Origin: Alkalihalobacterium elongatum
GTDB lineage: Bacteria; Bacillota; Bacilli; Bacillales; Bacillaceae_F
DNA length: 64,000 bases
Reading direction: 5' to 3'
Assembly: GCF_019024285.1 (NCBI RefSeq)
Contig: NZ_WMKZ01000010.1
Location: 58,576-122,575 of the forward strand
Below the pieces are notes generated by a model that was not told where the DNA came from, made no database searches, and saw nothing but the letters and a program-made list of their open reading frames with translations. The translations under genes and the position numbers were made by a program. Positions 35,187-44,304 of the stretch are shown in pieces (position 1 is the stretch's first letter; each line of letters opens with the position of its first letter).

Positions 35187-36329
35187 TTAGTTGTTGTTTT
35201 CTCTTTCGGAAACTTTTTTATGGTAGACACACCAAGAAGGGTAAACTTTTTTAAATAATTCTATTAGCTGTGGATCAAATTGAGTGCCTGAACCTTCAAT
35301 AATTCGGTTATATGCTTCAGTTATTGGTAGTGCAGAACGATAAGATCTAGACGAAGTCATCGCATCAAAGGCATCAGCAACTGCTGTAATTCTGGCAAGT
35401 AACGGAACTTCTTCACCCTTAAGTTGTTCTGGGTAACCTTTTCCATCCCACCGTTCATGATGGGACCTGATCACCTCTAGATGTTGTGCTACACCTTCTA
35501 CATGTTTAACTGCTTCAGCACCGACTGCTGGATGTGTCTTAATAATTTCAAATTCTTCATTTGTAAGTCTACCAGGTTTCATTAAGATCGAATCGGGTAT
35601 ATGAATTTTACCGATATCATGAAGTAAACATACGTTATAGAAAGAATTAAGCTCGTCCTCTTTAAACTTTCCTGTTTCCTTCGCTAAAGTTATCGCATAA
35701 TCTGCAACTCGCTCACTATGCCCCTTAGTATAGGGGTCCTTAAGTTCTAGTGTTGAAATAATTCCTTTTACAATTCCTTCTAGCTGTTTGTCATAAGAAT
35801 TTTTAACAGCTGTTATATAACTAAAGAAGCGATTTAGAAGAATAAAAGCAATAAATGCTAGAACTGTTACTATAAGAATTGGTTGGAAAACAGCAAGGTC
35901 TTGAATTATTACTCCTACAATACCAAGTCTTAATATAGTACCGAGTGAAACTAAGACAAAGTAGCGTTTGTTAACAAATATAGGCGAAAATAATACAATC
36001 ATTAACTCAACAATATTCCCGCTACTATATGAAAAGGTACTTCCCCAATAAATCATAATGTCATTAATGATCGTTAAAAAAGAAAAGGTTAAGAAATAGA
36101 TATATTTAATTTTTTCAGGTTTATTGTTTTTTATTAAGTAATAAGCAATTGGTAAGAGGGCAACCAAAATAATGTGAAACCAATAACTTAAACCAACTGT
36201 TGGTAATCCTGGTTCTGCTTTAATAAAGAAATGATAAAAAATATCATATGAAAATAATATTATATAAAACAGCAATAAAAACCATTTAATCGTTTGCTGC
36301 TCTTCATTTAATCTAATTTGATTTTGCAT
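35187..36329 (-). CDS. Membrane HD-GYP domain protein
   Basis: A 380-residue protein with about six N-terminal membrane helices (residues 15-190) and a C-terminal HD-GYP phosphodiesterase domain. Motifs are HSERVADYAITLAKE, LLHDIGKIHIPDSIL, HHERWDGKGYPEQLKG and ARITAVADAFDAMTSSRSYR, so the metal and GYP residues are intact. HD-GYP enzymes usually hydrolyse cyclic di-GMP. ATG after TTAGGAG. It is the first gene of the unit with the CWWC peptide and the M50 protease. Confidence 0.88.
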   Translation of the reverse strand: MQNQIRLNEEQQTIKWFLLLFYIILFSYDIFYHFFIKAEPGLPTVGLSYWFHIILVALLPIAYYLIKNNKPEKIKYIYFLTFSFLTIINDIMIYWGSTFSYSSGNIVELMIVLFSPIFVNKRYFVLVSLGTILRLGIVGVIIQDLAVFQPILIVTVLAFIAFILLNRFFSYITAVKNSYDKQLEGIVKGIISTLELKDPYTKGHSERVADYAITLAKETGKFKEDELNSFYNVCLLHDIGKIHIPDSILMKPGRLTNEEFEIIKTHPAVGAEAVKHVEGVAQHLEVIRSHHERWDGKGYPEQLKGEEVPLLARITAVADAFDAMTSSRSYRSALPITEAYNRIIEGSGTQFDPQLIELFKKVYPSWCVYHKKVSERENNN

Positions 36330-36807
36330 TTTTAGCTCCTAACTGTATTTATAATAATTCGACAAAAATATGCAAATTCCTACCAAATTATTCATAATTC
36401 GAGCGTTCTTTCATTCTAATAGTACAACACTTAGTAGCTTTATACTAAGACATTTATACCTATTTTTATATGGTTATAAAGTCTTAGAAAGAAGAATATA
36501 ATAAAATCAACGGTGACTTTAGTTTTATACTTATTCCTTTTTTATACAATCCTCTTATAACTTTACTACGATAAAGAGCTACTACTGTTTATTGCCTCTA
36601 TTACATTAATAGAAATGTAATAAGCCTACTCAATTCACTATAGTATAAAATGGGCATATCGTTATATAGCTATTATGAACTTTATCTAAACTTTTTGTTT
36701 AAACTAATTTATTAATCATTTTCTGTTTATTTTAACAATGAATGCTCGTTTGCCTACCTCCTTGCTTCATATCTTTCATTTTGCAATAGATCCTGAAAGG
36801 AAAAAAA
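36330..36807. other. Gene-free AT-rich region
   Basis: No supported gene. Near 36755-36765 the minus strand has AAGGAGGTAGG, a good ribosome binding site with no usable reading frame after it, perhaps a dead gene start. Confidence 0.5.
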
Positions 36808-36975
36808 ATAGACTTGCAATTTTATGCTAAGTCTACATGAGGTTTTTTATTTGATTTAGTTGAATTCGAGCTTCCCCAGCTCTAACCTATTAGCTTTATT
36901 TAACAATGTATCCCCTATAATATCGTGGTCTTGCCATCTTGCATTGCATAAATTAAAGAATTGACAAACCCTATT
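36808..36975 (-). ncRNA. Candidate small RNA with intrinsic terminator
   Basis: On the minus strand TAGACTT and AAGTCTA pair around a 13-base loop and are followed by eight T residues (end at about 36800). Upstream are a GAGCT-GGGGA-AGCTC hairpin and, near 36975-36980, TATAAT. No gene ends here, so the terminator may close a transcript of about 160 bases. The -35 is poor and I recognise no family. Confidence 0.35.
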
Positions 36976-36994
36976 ATACTAAGTATACATTCAA

Positions 36995-37123
36995 TTACAT
37001 TTTCTTCCACGGGTATAAATCCTTATATTCGACAATATAATTCTTAGTCTGCAAGTCCTGATTTTTATCTCCTCCAGTATCTATACTGTAGTCTAATGTA
37101 ATCGAAATTTTATCTTGCCAAGT
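36995..37123 (-). pseudogene. C-terminal remnant of an unknown protein gene
   Basis: A 42-codon frame without a start codon reads TWQDKISITLDYSIDTGG then, further on, KNYIVEYKDLYPWKKM and stops at 36995. The composition looks like real coding sequence, and a possible continuation lies upstream in another frame. It seems to be the tail of a decayed gene. Confidence 0.35.
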
Positions 37124-37248
37124 TTAAAAGATAAATCTGATCGTTTTTATTTTTTTTGTAACTAATATTTCGTAGAAACATATTTTATATGGAGCATACC
37201 AAATAATGATTTTGTATGTATTATCCCATATGAAATAGGTGAGTTAAC

Positions 37249-37461
37249 ATGTATAATATTCATTTTTATGAAAAGAGAAACCTTTTATTAAGTCAGCTTC
37301 TTACAAGTGTACCTTCTGTAGATGGTGCCGTAAAAATTAAAGGCCGTAAAGGAAAAGTCATGAGTGTGAATAGCATTTCAGAGAATATATATCATGTGGA
37401 AATCACCTTAGAAAATAAAAATAAAAAAGCTGCAGAACAGTCAAACAAGAAAAAAAGATAA
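37249..37461 (+). CDS. Small protein of unknown function
   Basis: A 70-residue protein starting MYNIHFYEKRNLLLSQLLTS, with a short beta-rich centre (GAVKIKGRKGKVMSVNSISE) and a lysine-rich tail. ATG after AGGTGAG and a terminator right after. No domain recognised. Confidence 0.55.
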   Translation: MYNIHFYEKRNLLLSQLLTSVPSVDGAVKIKGRKGKVMSVNSISENIYHVEITLENKNKKAAEQSNKKKR

Positions 37462-37485
37462 GATCATAAGTCCAAGATCGAAACC

Positions 37486-37515
37486 ATACCCAAAGTAAAA
37501 ATTACTTTGGTATCT
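37486..37515 (+). terminator. Intrinsic terminator
   Basis: ATACCCAAAGTA and TACTTTGGTAT pair, with a T-rich tail, 25 bases past the small gene. Confidence 0.75.
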
Positions 37516-37638
37516 ATTCTTTTACGCAACTATACTTTTACCACAAAAAAAACGGGATATATCTGCCATACTTCGAATAGATACGCCTATAATTTTTTCT
37601 TGATCAAGTAAATCATTAAATCATTTGAAGCATACTAT

Positions 37639-37960
37639 TTATTTGCTCCTTTTTTTGGTTAAGTGTGGCTCTTCTCCTACTATAAAGTAGCTATAATTGA
37701 TGGTAGTGAATAAGACTAACCAGATCATCAATGGGACCGATCAAAAGAGGATAACTTCACCAAGCAAAATAAAAACGTCGCTGCTTATCATCGGGTTTCG
37801 TGTGTATTGATACGGTCCACTAACGACGAGCTTTTTTTGCTGATCCCACAGTGCCAACGTCCTTTTCCCTTGGTAGCAAACTGAATAACAGTTAACACGA
37901 CAAGTGTTAAGCCAGTAAGAACAATCATAATCCCTATGAATAATACCAACACTCAAAATT
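37639..37960 (-). pseudogene. Decayed isoprenylcysteine carboxyl methyltransferase-family gene
   Basis: The minus strand carries pieces of this membrane methyltransferase family in different frames: a first membrane helix (GIMIVLTGLTLVVLTVIQFA), the signature LVVSGPYQYTRNPMI with ILLGEVILF, then after a stop SVPLMIWLVLFTTINYSYFI and VGEEPHLTKK. At least three frame changes or stops separate them and the end is missing. Clearly non-functional. Confidence 0.7.
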
Positions 37961-38115
37961 TATTATGTAAATTTATCTCTGTTATGGTTCTCTCTCACCT
38001 TCAAATCGCATATTCTTTATTTTGGAAAGATATTTTAGATATGCAGATTACACCACCTATGTTCTTTGTAACTTAATCCGTTCTATATAGTTTATTACTA
38101 TTGAGGGGGATGCAG

Positions 38116-38607
38116 ATGGTAAACTTTCAATTTTTTCAAGGTACCGTCACTTCAATTCAAGATTTTATGGTTGGAGAAAATGGTGAGGATGCAGGTTGTT
38201 TTAAATTTATGACATTAGAAGATGGAACGGGAACTATCGTTAATTTTATCGTTTCACCTACAACTTATTTTGTGAACCAAGCAGTTGTCATGGTTGGAGA
38301 CCAAGTGACCGGATATTATGATGGGGACGCGCCTGTGCCGCTCATTTATCCACCTCAATACAGGGCACTTGTGATGGTAAAACAAAGTCCTTATCAATTT
38401 GTTAAAGTAGCTTTTTTCGACTCACAACTAGTAAGCAGTGATGGTCAATTAGCGTTAAATCTTTCTCCTTATACTGAAATCGTCTTAACCAACGCTCAAC
38501 CGTTCACTAGAAGCCCAGCCAATAGAAATCTCATTGTGACCTATGGTCCTACCACAAAAAGCATTCCCGCCCAAACCGTACCATATAAAATTATTGTTTG
38601 GTGTTAG
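38116..38607 (+). CDS. Unknown protein, possibly spore-associated
   Basis: A 163-residue soluble protein of beta-rich composition beginning MVNFQFFQGTVTSIQDFMVG, with YYDGDAPVPLIYPPQYRALV and ending PAQTVPYKIIVWC. No signal peptide. ATG at 38116 is chosen because GAGGGGG is six bases upstream. Function unknown; composition and presence in spore-formers would fit a spore-surface protein, but this is a guess. Confidence 0.6.
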   Translation: MVNFQFFQGTVTSIQDFMVGENGEDAGCFKFMTLEDGTGTIVNFIVSPTTYFVNQAVVMVGDQVTGYYDGDAPVPLIYPPQYRALVMVKQSPYQFVKVAFFDSQLVSSDGQLALNLSPYTEIVLTNAQPFTRSPANRNLIVTYGPTTKSIPAQTVPYKIIVWC

Positions 38608-38610
38608 GAC

Positions 38611-38626
38611 AGGGTCTGTCCCCCAC
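38611..38626. repeat. REP-like palindrome (GGGTCTGTCCCCC)
   Basis: AGGGTCTGTCCCCCAC directly follows the stop codon of the preceding gene. It belongs to a dispersed family in this window (39559, 61731, 63897). Confidence 0.6.
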
Positions 38627-38673
38627 TAACTCTCTATTGAGGAATTGAACAAAAAATGAGATAAGACACAAAC

Positions 38674-38704
38674 TAGGGTAACCACTTATTTTGTGGCTAC
38701 CCTA
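38674..38704. terminator. Hairpin between converging genes
   Basis: TAGGGTAACCAC and GTGGCTACCCTA form a stem with a 7-base loop between the unknown protein and the kinase remnant. Confidence 0.7.
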
Positions 38705-38727
38705 CAAATGTGACTAATAATAGCAAT

Positions 38728-39267
38728 TTATGTAGTTGGTAAGGTCACAATAAACGTCGTACCTTCACCAACCTTACTTTTAACTTGCATTGAACCTTTA
38801 TGGTGTTCGATAATTTTGAAACTGGTTAATAATCCTAGACCAGTACCTTTTTCTTTTGTTGAATAAAAAGGTTCCCCAATTTTGTGTAACCTATCAGCTG
38901 GGATACCAGGACCATTATCGGCAACCATAATTATCAATTTATCTTCAGAAAGACTCACTTCTATCGTAATAACACCCGAATCCATTACTTCAATCGCATT
39001 TTTAATTAAATTAATTAATACTTGCTTTATTTTTGACTTATCACAATTAAACCATAAATTCTCACTAAAAATGAAAGTTTCAATTTGGATGCTCTTCATA
39101 ATGGCTTGTGTTTCAAGGAGCAATACAACTTCCTTTATAATTTGATTTATTTCATTTTTTTCATTTGTATTTGTTTGTGGCTTAGCTAAAATGAGCAACT
39201 CACCAGATATATCTTGAATTCGACTCAGTTCATCATCAATTATTTTCAACCCATCTTTTATGACCAT
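38728..39267 (-). pseudogene. C-terminal half of a sensor histidine kinase
   Basis: The frame encodes the end of a dimerisation helix and a full HATPase domain: N box LINLIKNAIEVM, G1 ADNGPGIPADR, G2 KGTGLGLLTSFKI. The phosphorylated histidine region and any sensor domain are absent, and no binding site precedes the first ATG (39267). It is probably the 3-prime remnant of a sporulation-type (KinA/D-like) orphan kinase, though expression of the fragment cannot be excluded. Confidence 0.6.
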
Positions 39268-39558
39268 CTGATGTTACATTTACATCAAAAGCTTCAAGTA
39301 TCAACGATAAACGAAAAATTAGTGGGTACATTAATTACTATTTTTTTATCTAAGTATAACACTAGTTTACTATTTGATTGCACTGAATTGTAGTATTTCT
39401 ACCAAAGAGCAAAGTTATTGTAGTTGACTTATTACCTGTATAACTTTTTTTGAAAAAAGGAAAAACAATGTTTTGTGCTTAATTTAATGTATATAGATTG
39501 TTTACAATCTATGGTTTAATTTGTAATGTCAATGACAGGAGAGATAATATGATACAAT
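39268..39558. other. Gene-free region upstream of the kinase remnant
   Basis: AT-rich with no supported gene; no kinase N-terminus can be found in any frame. Confidence 0.5.
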
Positions 39559-39615
39559 TTTGGGGTCTGTCCCCCACTACGTTAACGCATTAAATCGACG
39601 GGGGACAGACCCCTT
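39559..39615. repeat. Long REP-like inverted repeat
   Basis: GGGGTCTGTCCCCC and GGGGGACAGACCCC flank a 28-base centre and are followed by T6. It can act as terminator for neighbouring genes; the same motif recurs elsewhere in the window. Confidence 0.75.
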
Positions 39616-39624
39616 TTTTGGTAG

Positions 39625-41550
39625 TCACATGGCAATCGCAATCATATTGTAATAACGCAAAACGAGCAGAACGCTGATGGCTAAGAATAAAACAGATGTA
39701 TGATAGAGTCGTTTCATAAACGTCCCTGATCTCGACAACCAAGCAAATATTATTGTAATTCCTTGAGTGAGGACTAAAACAATCGTAATTACTGGGATAT
39801 AGAGTGCAAATTGAACAGCGAGGGGCAGTTCTAAAAACACAGCGGCGATTCCGTTCATTTGCACAAGGCCCATGACTAATACGACTAAAAAGAGCAAGAA
39901 ACTCATACAAATCATACTGTTTAACTTACCAGCTTCCATATACCAACTTTGTCTTTTCTCTATCGATACACTTTGTTTATTCCTTTTCACTACTTTCTTA
40001 ATCATCTTAATGATTAAAATCAGGCCAGTAACGACTGATAACATAACAAATAGCCCCAGAAGAATGACATGCAACAATGCATTTTGATACCAGCTGCCTT
40101 TTTCATACACAAAGCTGTCGGAAAAAAACAAGTGAGTGATATTTCCTTTTCCATCCTCTTCAAAAGCAAGATACTGCTCTGTCTCTTGATCCATAAATAT
40201 AAGTGGTTCAACTTGGATAAATGTACGCTCCTGACCGTAATTCTGAACAAACAATGAATGGTCTGTTGCCTTGCTCACTTTGATAGGAGGAGCCATTGCT
40301 AGTGTGATTTTCGAAACATCTTCACGGCTGTATCGATTCGTATAATAGCTGCCCTCGTATCTTTTTAAATCTTCTTGTACAGGTTGATCGGACATTTCCA
40401 TCGCTGCAGCTGATTGGCTCATTGGATAAAAGTGATTGATAAATAGAAACGGAAATTTATAGGATGCTAATGCTCCTGCAAAACCATTGTTAGAAGTAAA
40501 AATTCCAAGATTTCTTTCTTTATCAATGATCAACATACTATTCGTTCCGCCTGTATTACCGCCATGTTCTAAAAATCGATGGGAATTTTGCAATCTCTCA
40601 AAAAAACCATAGCCAAATCCTTGCACGTTCGGATTTTGTGAAAATTGGCGTTCATGCATAAGTGAAGCCGTTTTTTCACTTAGGATCGTCGTATCATACC
40701 ATGTTCCTTCATTTAAATGAAGCAGCATAAATTTTGCCATATCATCAGCTGTTGCTATAGCCGAACCTGCAGAAGGGTATTGGAAATCATATAGTGGCTC
40801 TTCTTGAAAAGTGTCACCCATCGGAAAATATTCACGAGCTAATTGGTCATGCACAGCCTCGTCCATCGTCACATATGTGTCGTTCATACCGAGCGGTTTT
40901 AAAATATAATCTTCAATATATTGTTCATACGATAATCCCGATACTTCCTCAATAACTAAACCTAATATTCCCATACCATAATTACTATATTGAATGTACT
41001 CGCCTGGTTCGCGTATCACCATAGGTTGGTTTTCTTTTAAATAATCTCGTAAAGGTTGTCGATCACTATAATGTTCAACAGCCATGCCAATAATTTTCTC
41101 ATCAAATCCTGGTGTATGTGTCAATAGATGCTTCACTCGGATCGGTTGAAAATGTCTTGTATCAATTTGAAAATGTGTCAAGTATTCATTAACATCCGCT
41201 TCTAAATCAATCAAGCCCTGTTCTACTAGCTGCATAATTGCCGTTGCGGTAAACAGCTTCGTTACTGATCCAATTCTAAATAGCGTCTCATCTGGATCCA
41301 CCTGGAGGTCGTTGTTAAGATTCGCATATCCAAATCCTTGTTTATAAAGGATCTCGTTATCTTTCACAACAATGATGACTGCTCCTGGAATCTGGAACTC
41401 TTCTATACTTTCATTAAAATAATCCTCGACAAAAGCCTGCACATTTTCTTTAGTAATCGGAGTACTTTCAACTGCCTTCGTCGTTGTGTTAGGTTGTAGC
41501 GGTAGGATTAGTAGCAAAAAACAAAACATAATTACAATCGGCTTCTTCAA
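39625..41550 (-). CDS. Secreted/membrane beta-lactamase-fold serine hydrolase
   Basis: A 641-residue protein with a signal peptide (MKKPIVIMFCFLLLILPL), an extracellular class C-type serine hydrolase domain (SVTK nucleophile motif near residue 95, YSNYGMGILG, and EHGGNTGG), a small beta domain, and four membrane helices in the last 180 residues. Such proteins act as D-aminopeptidases, esterases or PBP4-like enzymes; the substrate is unknown. TTG start at 41550 after GGGAGGGG. Monocistronic. Confidence 0.85.
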   Translation of the reverse strand: MKKPIVIMFCFLLLILPLQPNTTTKAVESTPITKENVQAFVEDYFNESIEEFQIPGAVIIVVKDNEILYKQGFGYANLNNDLQVDPDETLFRIGSVTKLFTATAIMQLVEQGLIDLEADVNEYLTHFQIDTRHFQPIRVKHLLTHTPGFDEKIIGMAVEHYSDRQPLRDYLKENQPMVIREPGEYIQYSNYGMGILGLVIEEVSGLSYEQYIEDYILKPLGMNDTYVTMDEAVHDQLAREYFPMGDTFQEEPLYDFQYPSAGSAIATADDMAKFMLLHLNEGTWYDTTILSEKTASLMHERQFSQNPNVQGFGYGFFERLQNSHRFLEHGGNTGGTNSMLIIDKERNLGIFTSNNGFAGALASYKFPFLFINHFYPMSQSAAAMEMSDQPVQEDLKRYEGSYYTNRYSREDVSKITLAMAPPIKVSKATDHSLFVQNYGQERTFIQVEPLIFMDQETEQYLAFEEDGKGNITHLFFSDSFVYEKGSWYQNALLHVILLGLFVMLSVVTGLILIIKMIKKVVKRNKQSVSIEKRQSWYMEAGKLNSMICMSFLLFLVVLVMGLVQMNGIAAVFLELPLAVQFALYIPVITIVLVLTQGITIIFAWLSRSGTFMKRLYHTSVLFLAISVLLVLRYYNMIAIAM

Positions 41551-41686
41551 TTTAACCCCTCCCTAATTGAGTAATCTACTGTAACTTCCTATATATCCCA
41601 AAAAATGTTACTTTTATCATATACTCTTTATTTAGCTAGGTATAGCATTTTTTGTGTAGTTACGTTTTATATATCATGTAAAAGCT

Positions 41687-42187
41687 CTAATTTTTAATAA
41701 ATCTTGAAGCAAACTTTTCAATTGCTTCTTCACTAAAATTAGCTGCAACTGTTTTGTTTCCCTCAACTTTTTGTACAATTTTTACAATCAATTTTTCAAA
41801 CATATTCATTTTTGCAAAATGAAGCTCACCACCAAAAAGGCCACTAGCAACTGCATGGCTCCGTAATTGTTGGGGATACGCCATTTCAAACTGTTGCATC
41901 GCCTTGTCCCCTTCGTACATACAACAAATATACAACCCTAATTTCTTGGAAAGTAACTCTTGTTGATAAGTATGAATAAATTTTTTCATTTTCTCTTGAA
42001 CATTACCAGCGTAAATAGAGCTGCCTAAAATTACAGTGTCATAACCGGCTAGGTTAATAGGCTTTTCTTCCTTTACATTAATAAGGTTCACTTCACTTGG
42101 TAGTTGGTTTTCTAAAAGGTGCGCAGCTTTTTCTGTTGTCCCTTTCAAGGTGCCATAAATAATTGCTGTTTTCATCGTTTTCTCCAT
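41687..42187 (-). CDS. Flavodoxin-domain protein
   Basis: A 166-residue flavodoxin of the HemG-like short type: TAIIYGTLKGTTEKAAHLLE is the FMN phosphate loop, followed by GYDTVILGSSIYAGNV and LYICCMYEGDKAMQQF. Possible roles are quinone or protoporphyrinogen oxidation; unproven. The ATG at 42187 follows AAAGGAAC; an ATG four codons later follows GGAG. Confidence 0.8.
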   Translation of the reverse strand: MEKTMKTAIIYGTLKGTTEKAAHLLENQLPSEVNLINVKEEKPINLAGYDTVILGSSIYAGNVQEKMKKFIHTYQQELLSKKLGLYICCMYEGDKAMQQFEMAYPQQLRSHAVASGLFGGELHFAKMNMFEKLIVKIVQKVEGNKTVAANFSEEAIEKFASRFIKN

Positions 42188-42222
42188 TCTAAAGTTCCTT
42201 TCTCTGTTTACTTTTATTAAAA

Positions 42223-43245
42223 TTAGTTTCTAAAACGCGATCTTCTATTTGCTTTATAAAATCCTGTAATGGTGTCTCCAATTGTACCTATGAAATAAAA
42301 GAATAAAATGATGAAACTAATATGGTTCCAAATGAAACTTATGACTAAAATTATATCTCCACTTGCATTGAAGAGGCCCAACTGAGTAAGCTCACTTAAA
42401 AAGTTTGGGTTCCAAAATGATGGTGAAGTTATCACAATTGTTACAATAACGAAAGAAAAAATATTGATTAATGCACTGAATATTGCCAGCTGATTTGTCC
42501 ATTTTCCAATAGTCAGTTTTAATATTTCCTTTATAACACCGAGTCCTATTAAGACAAGTAATAACGGTAAATAATTTGGAAGGTCATCTAGGTTAAGCAC
42601 TGGGATAAATGAAACAACATCAGTACCAATGACAGGTACTCCTATTAGATGACTCCCAAATAAAAGTAGGATAGTAAATAAAATTGAAAAAATAACGCTT
42701 GCAATTGGTTCACCTTTTTTAACCCTATTTTTCGGTACGTTAGATTTCGTAACGCCATGCTTTTTCTTTGAAGCATCAAAACTCTTCTTAACCTCTGAAC
42801 CGACTCCTTTGAATTTGGTTTCCAAAAGAAAAAAAATGATTGTAACTAAAGCAAAGGCCTGCAATCCTCCACTAATTAGGGAACTAATATAATTGAAAAA
42901 ATGCCCGATTATTGAAAAAGGCTCAATTAAAGTTTGAATGAAAAAAATGACGGTTAACACACTAAAAAGAACCAGTAACACAACTTTTAATACAAATGCG
43001 TATGAGCTAAAAATATCAGGGCTAATTAAGTATTTATTTGATTTTTTATACTTCTTTGCTAACAAAGTTGGGGGGCCTAATTGTTTAAGGAACTCTTCGA
43101 TAGACTCCTCTAGTTGATTTTCATCCTGGCTTCTTTGTCTTAATTTACCTTCAATTAGCTCCTCTAGTTCTACCCGAACACTTTCCCTTTGAGAATGTGG
43201 TAACCTTTCTAAAACTTCATTTATGTACCTATCGACAGTTTCCAT
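42223..43245 (-). CDS. HAAS-type multi-pass membrane protein
   Basis: A 340-residue protein with an N-terminal helical HAAS-like domain (METVDRYINEVLERLPHSQR, ending LGPPTLLAKKYK) and about seven membrane helices. HAAS proteins usually partner PadR-type regulators in envelope signalling; none is adjacent here. ATG after AGGAGG. It overlaps the end of the frameshifted lipoprotein gene by 25 bases. Confidence 0.65.
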   Translation of the reverse strand: METVDRYINEVLERLPHSQRESVRVELEELIEGKLRQRSQDENQLEESIEEFLKQLGPPTLLAKKYKKSNKYLISPDIFSSYAFVLKVVLLVLFSVLTVIFFIQTLIEPFSIIGHFFNYISSLISGGLQAFALVTIIFFLLETKFKGVGSEVKKSFDASKKKHGVTKSNVPKNRVKKGEPIASVIFSILFTILLLFGSHLIGVPVIGTDVVSFIPVLNLDDLPNYLPLLLVLIGLGVIKEILKLTIGKWTNQLAIFSALINIFSFVIVTIVITSPSFWNPNFLSELTQLGLFNASGDIILVISFIWNHISFIILFFYFIGTIGDTITGFYKANRRSRFRN

Positions 43246-43639
43246 TGCCTTCCTCCTAACTTACTATTCCTTACATTTGAAACAAAGTAAGTTGCATGTT
43301 CGTAATGTAAATAATCTCCACCTTCAAAAGATCCTGTCTCAATCTGTGTTCCTATTTTTTTATAAACATCTTCTTTTATTGTGCCTAACTCTAAATCAAC
43401 ACCTATTAACTTACCTTTTAAGCCGCTTTCAATCCATTCTAGATAAATAGAGTTAGTGACCTCTTGTCCTATTACCTTTACCGTTTCATCTGCCAGTTCT
43501 TTTTGCGGCTGTTCCTCATAAATGAAAACAGGAGTACTTCCAGATGCCATTGCCTCTTCGGTCATTTTACTTTGACCACATGCGGCCAAAAAACTAAAAC
43601 ATAGAATAATTGCCAATAAAAATAACGATACTTCCTCAT
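43221..43639 (-). pseudogene. Lipoprotein gene with frameshift in the signal peptide
   Basis: The long frame begins inside a signal peptide (AIILCFSFLAACGQSK, lipobox LAAC) with only TTG at 43616 as start and no binding site. Just upstream, ATG at 43639 reads MRKYRYF in another frame. Adding one T to the T5 tract at 43618-43622 gives MRKYRYFLLAIILCFSFL, a perfect lipoprotein signal peptide. The mature part (about 110 residues) has LGTIKEDVYKKIGTQIETG and FEGGDYLHYEHATYFV, of unknown function. The indel could be real decay, phase variation or an assembly error. Confidence 0.6.
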
Positions 43640-43750
43640 CCTTTGCATTTCTTATACTCCTATCTTCATTAAAGGTATTGAAAAAATATAGTAAAAAGGC
43701 CCCTGGTTTTCTACTTTTTTCTAATCATACTGATAACAATTGTGACCGAG

Positions 43751-43766
43751 TGTGATTTTTATCACA
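43751..43766. promoter_or_regulatory. FNR/CRP-type palindrome
   Basis: TGTGATTTTTATCACA is a perfect TGTGA-N6-TCACA site, the Bacillus Fnr consensus. It lies 110-130 bases upstream of the lipoprotein gene start. Confidence 0.5.
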
Positions 43767-43921
43767 CCTAATAGAGAATACACAAATAAGTCATATAATT
43801 TGTCATAATTTGATAATATTTATCTTTTCTGAAGTTTGAATTTGTTAGAAAGGTGTAATTTTTTTTATGAAGGATGAAGTGGGTTATAGTGGTACGTTAA
43901 AAGTCTATTGATAACTGTTGT

Positions 43922-43986
43922 TTTGGGCTCATCGTGTAAAAACATTTCACATACGTTTCAGTAACTGATAGATATTGAGCCCAAAT
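43922..43986. repeat. Inverted repeat with 10-base arms
   Basis: TTTGGGCTCA near 43922-43932 and TGAGCCCAAA near 43976-43986 are perfect complements with about 45 bases between. It lies just past the end of the 55-residue gene and may terminate or protect its mRNA. Confidence 0.5.
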
Positions 43987-44018
43987 CAACATTAAACTTT
44001 AACACCGTTAGTTTACAA

Positions 44019-44186
44019 TTAAGATCTTCTATTTAACAATGCTGCCAGAGCAAATCTTACTAATGGAAGACTAGAAGATTTATGTTGTTTCGTACCCTCT
44101 TTCTGTCTCCAGCTCGTTTTATTAATTTGGTCTACTTTATATTTATGTTCATTCACTTTTGACTGAACTGTAAAATAATGCATCAT
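44019..44186 (-). CDS. Small basic protein, unknown function
   Basis: A 55-residue protein starting MMHYFTVQSKVNEHKYKVDQ and ending VRFALAALLNRRS. ATG-ATG at 44186 follows a strong GGAGGG. It is divergent from the SgrR-type regulator, with which it shares a 118-base promoter region and may be regulated. Function unknown. Confidence 0.55.
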   Translation of the reverse strand: MMHYFTVQSKVNEHKYKVDQINKTSWRQKEGTKQHKSSSLPLVRFALAALLNRRS

Positions 44187-44304
44187 AGTAAATCCCTCCA
44201 AAATTTTCTAATTCGTATTTACAATTATTATTATAAGTTTCCATAATTTAGCTAAAAAGTGTAAAATAAAGAATATTATTATCATGTTTTATTGGAGGGT
44301 TGTT

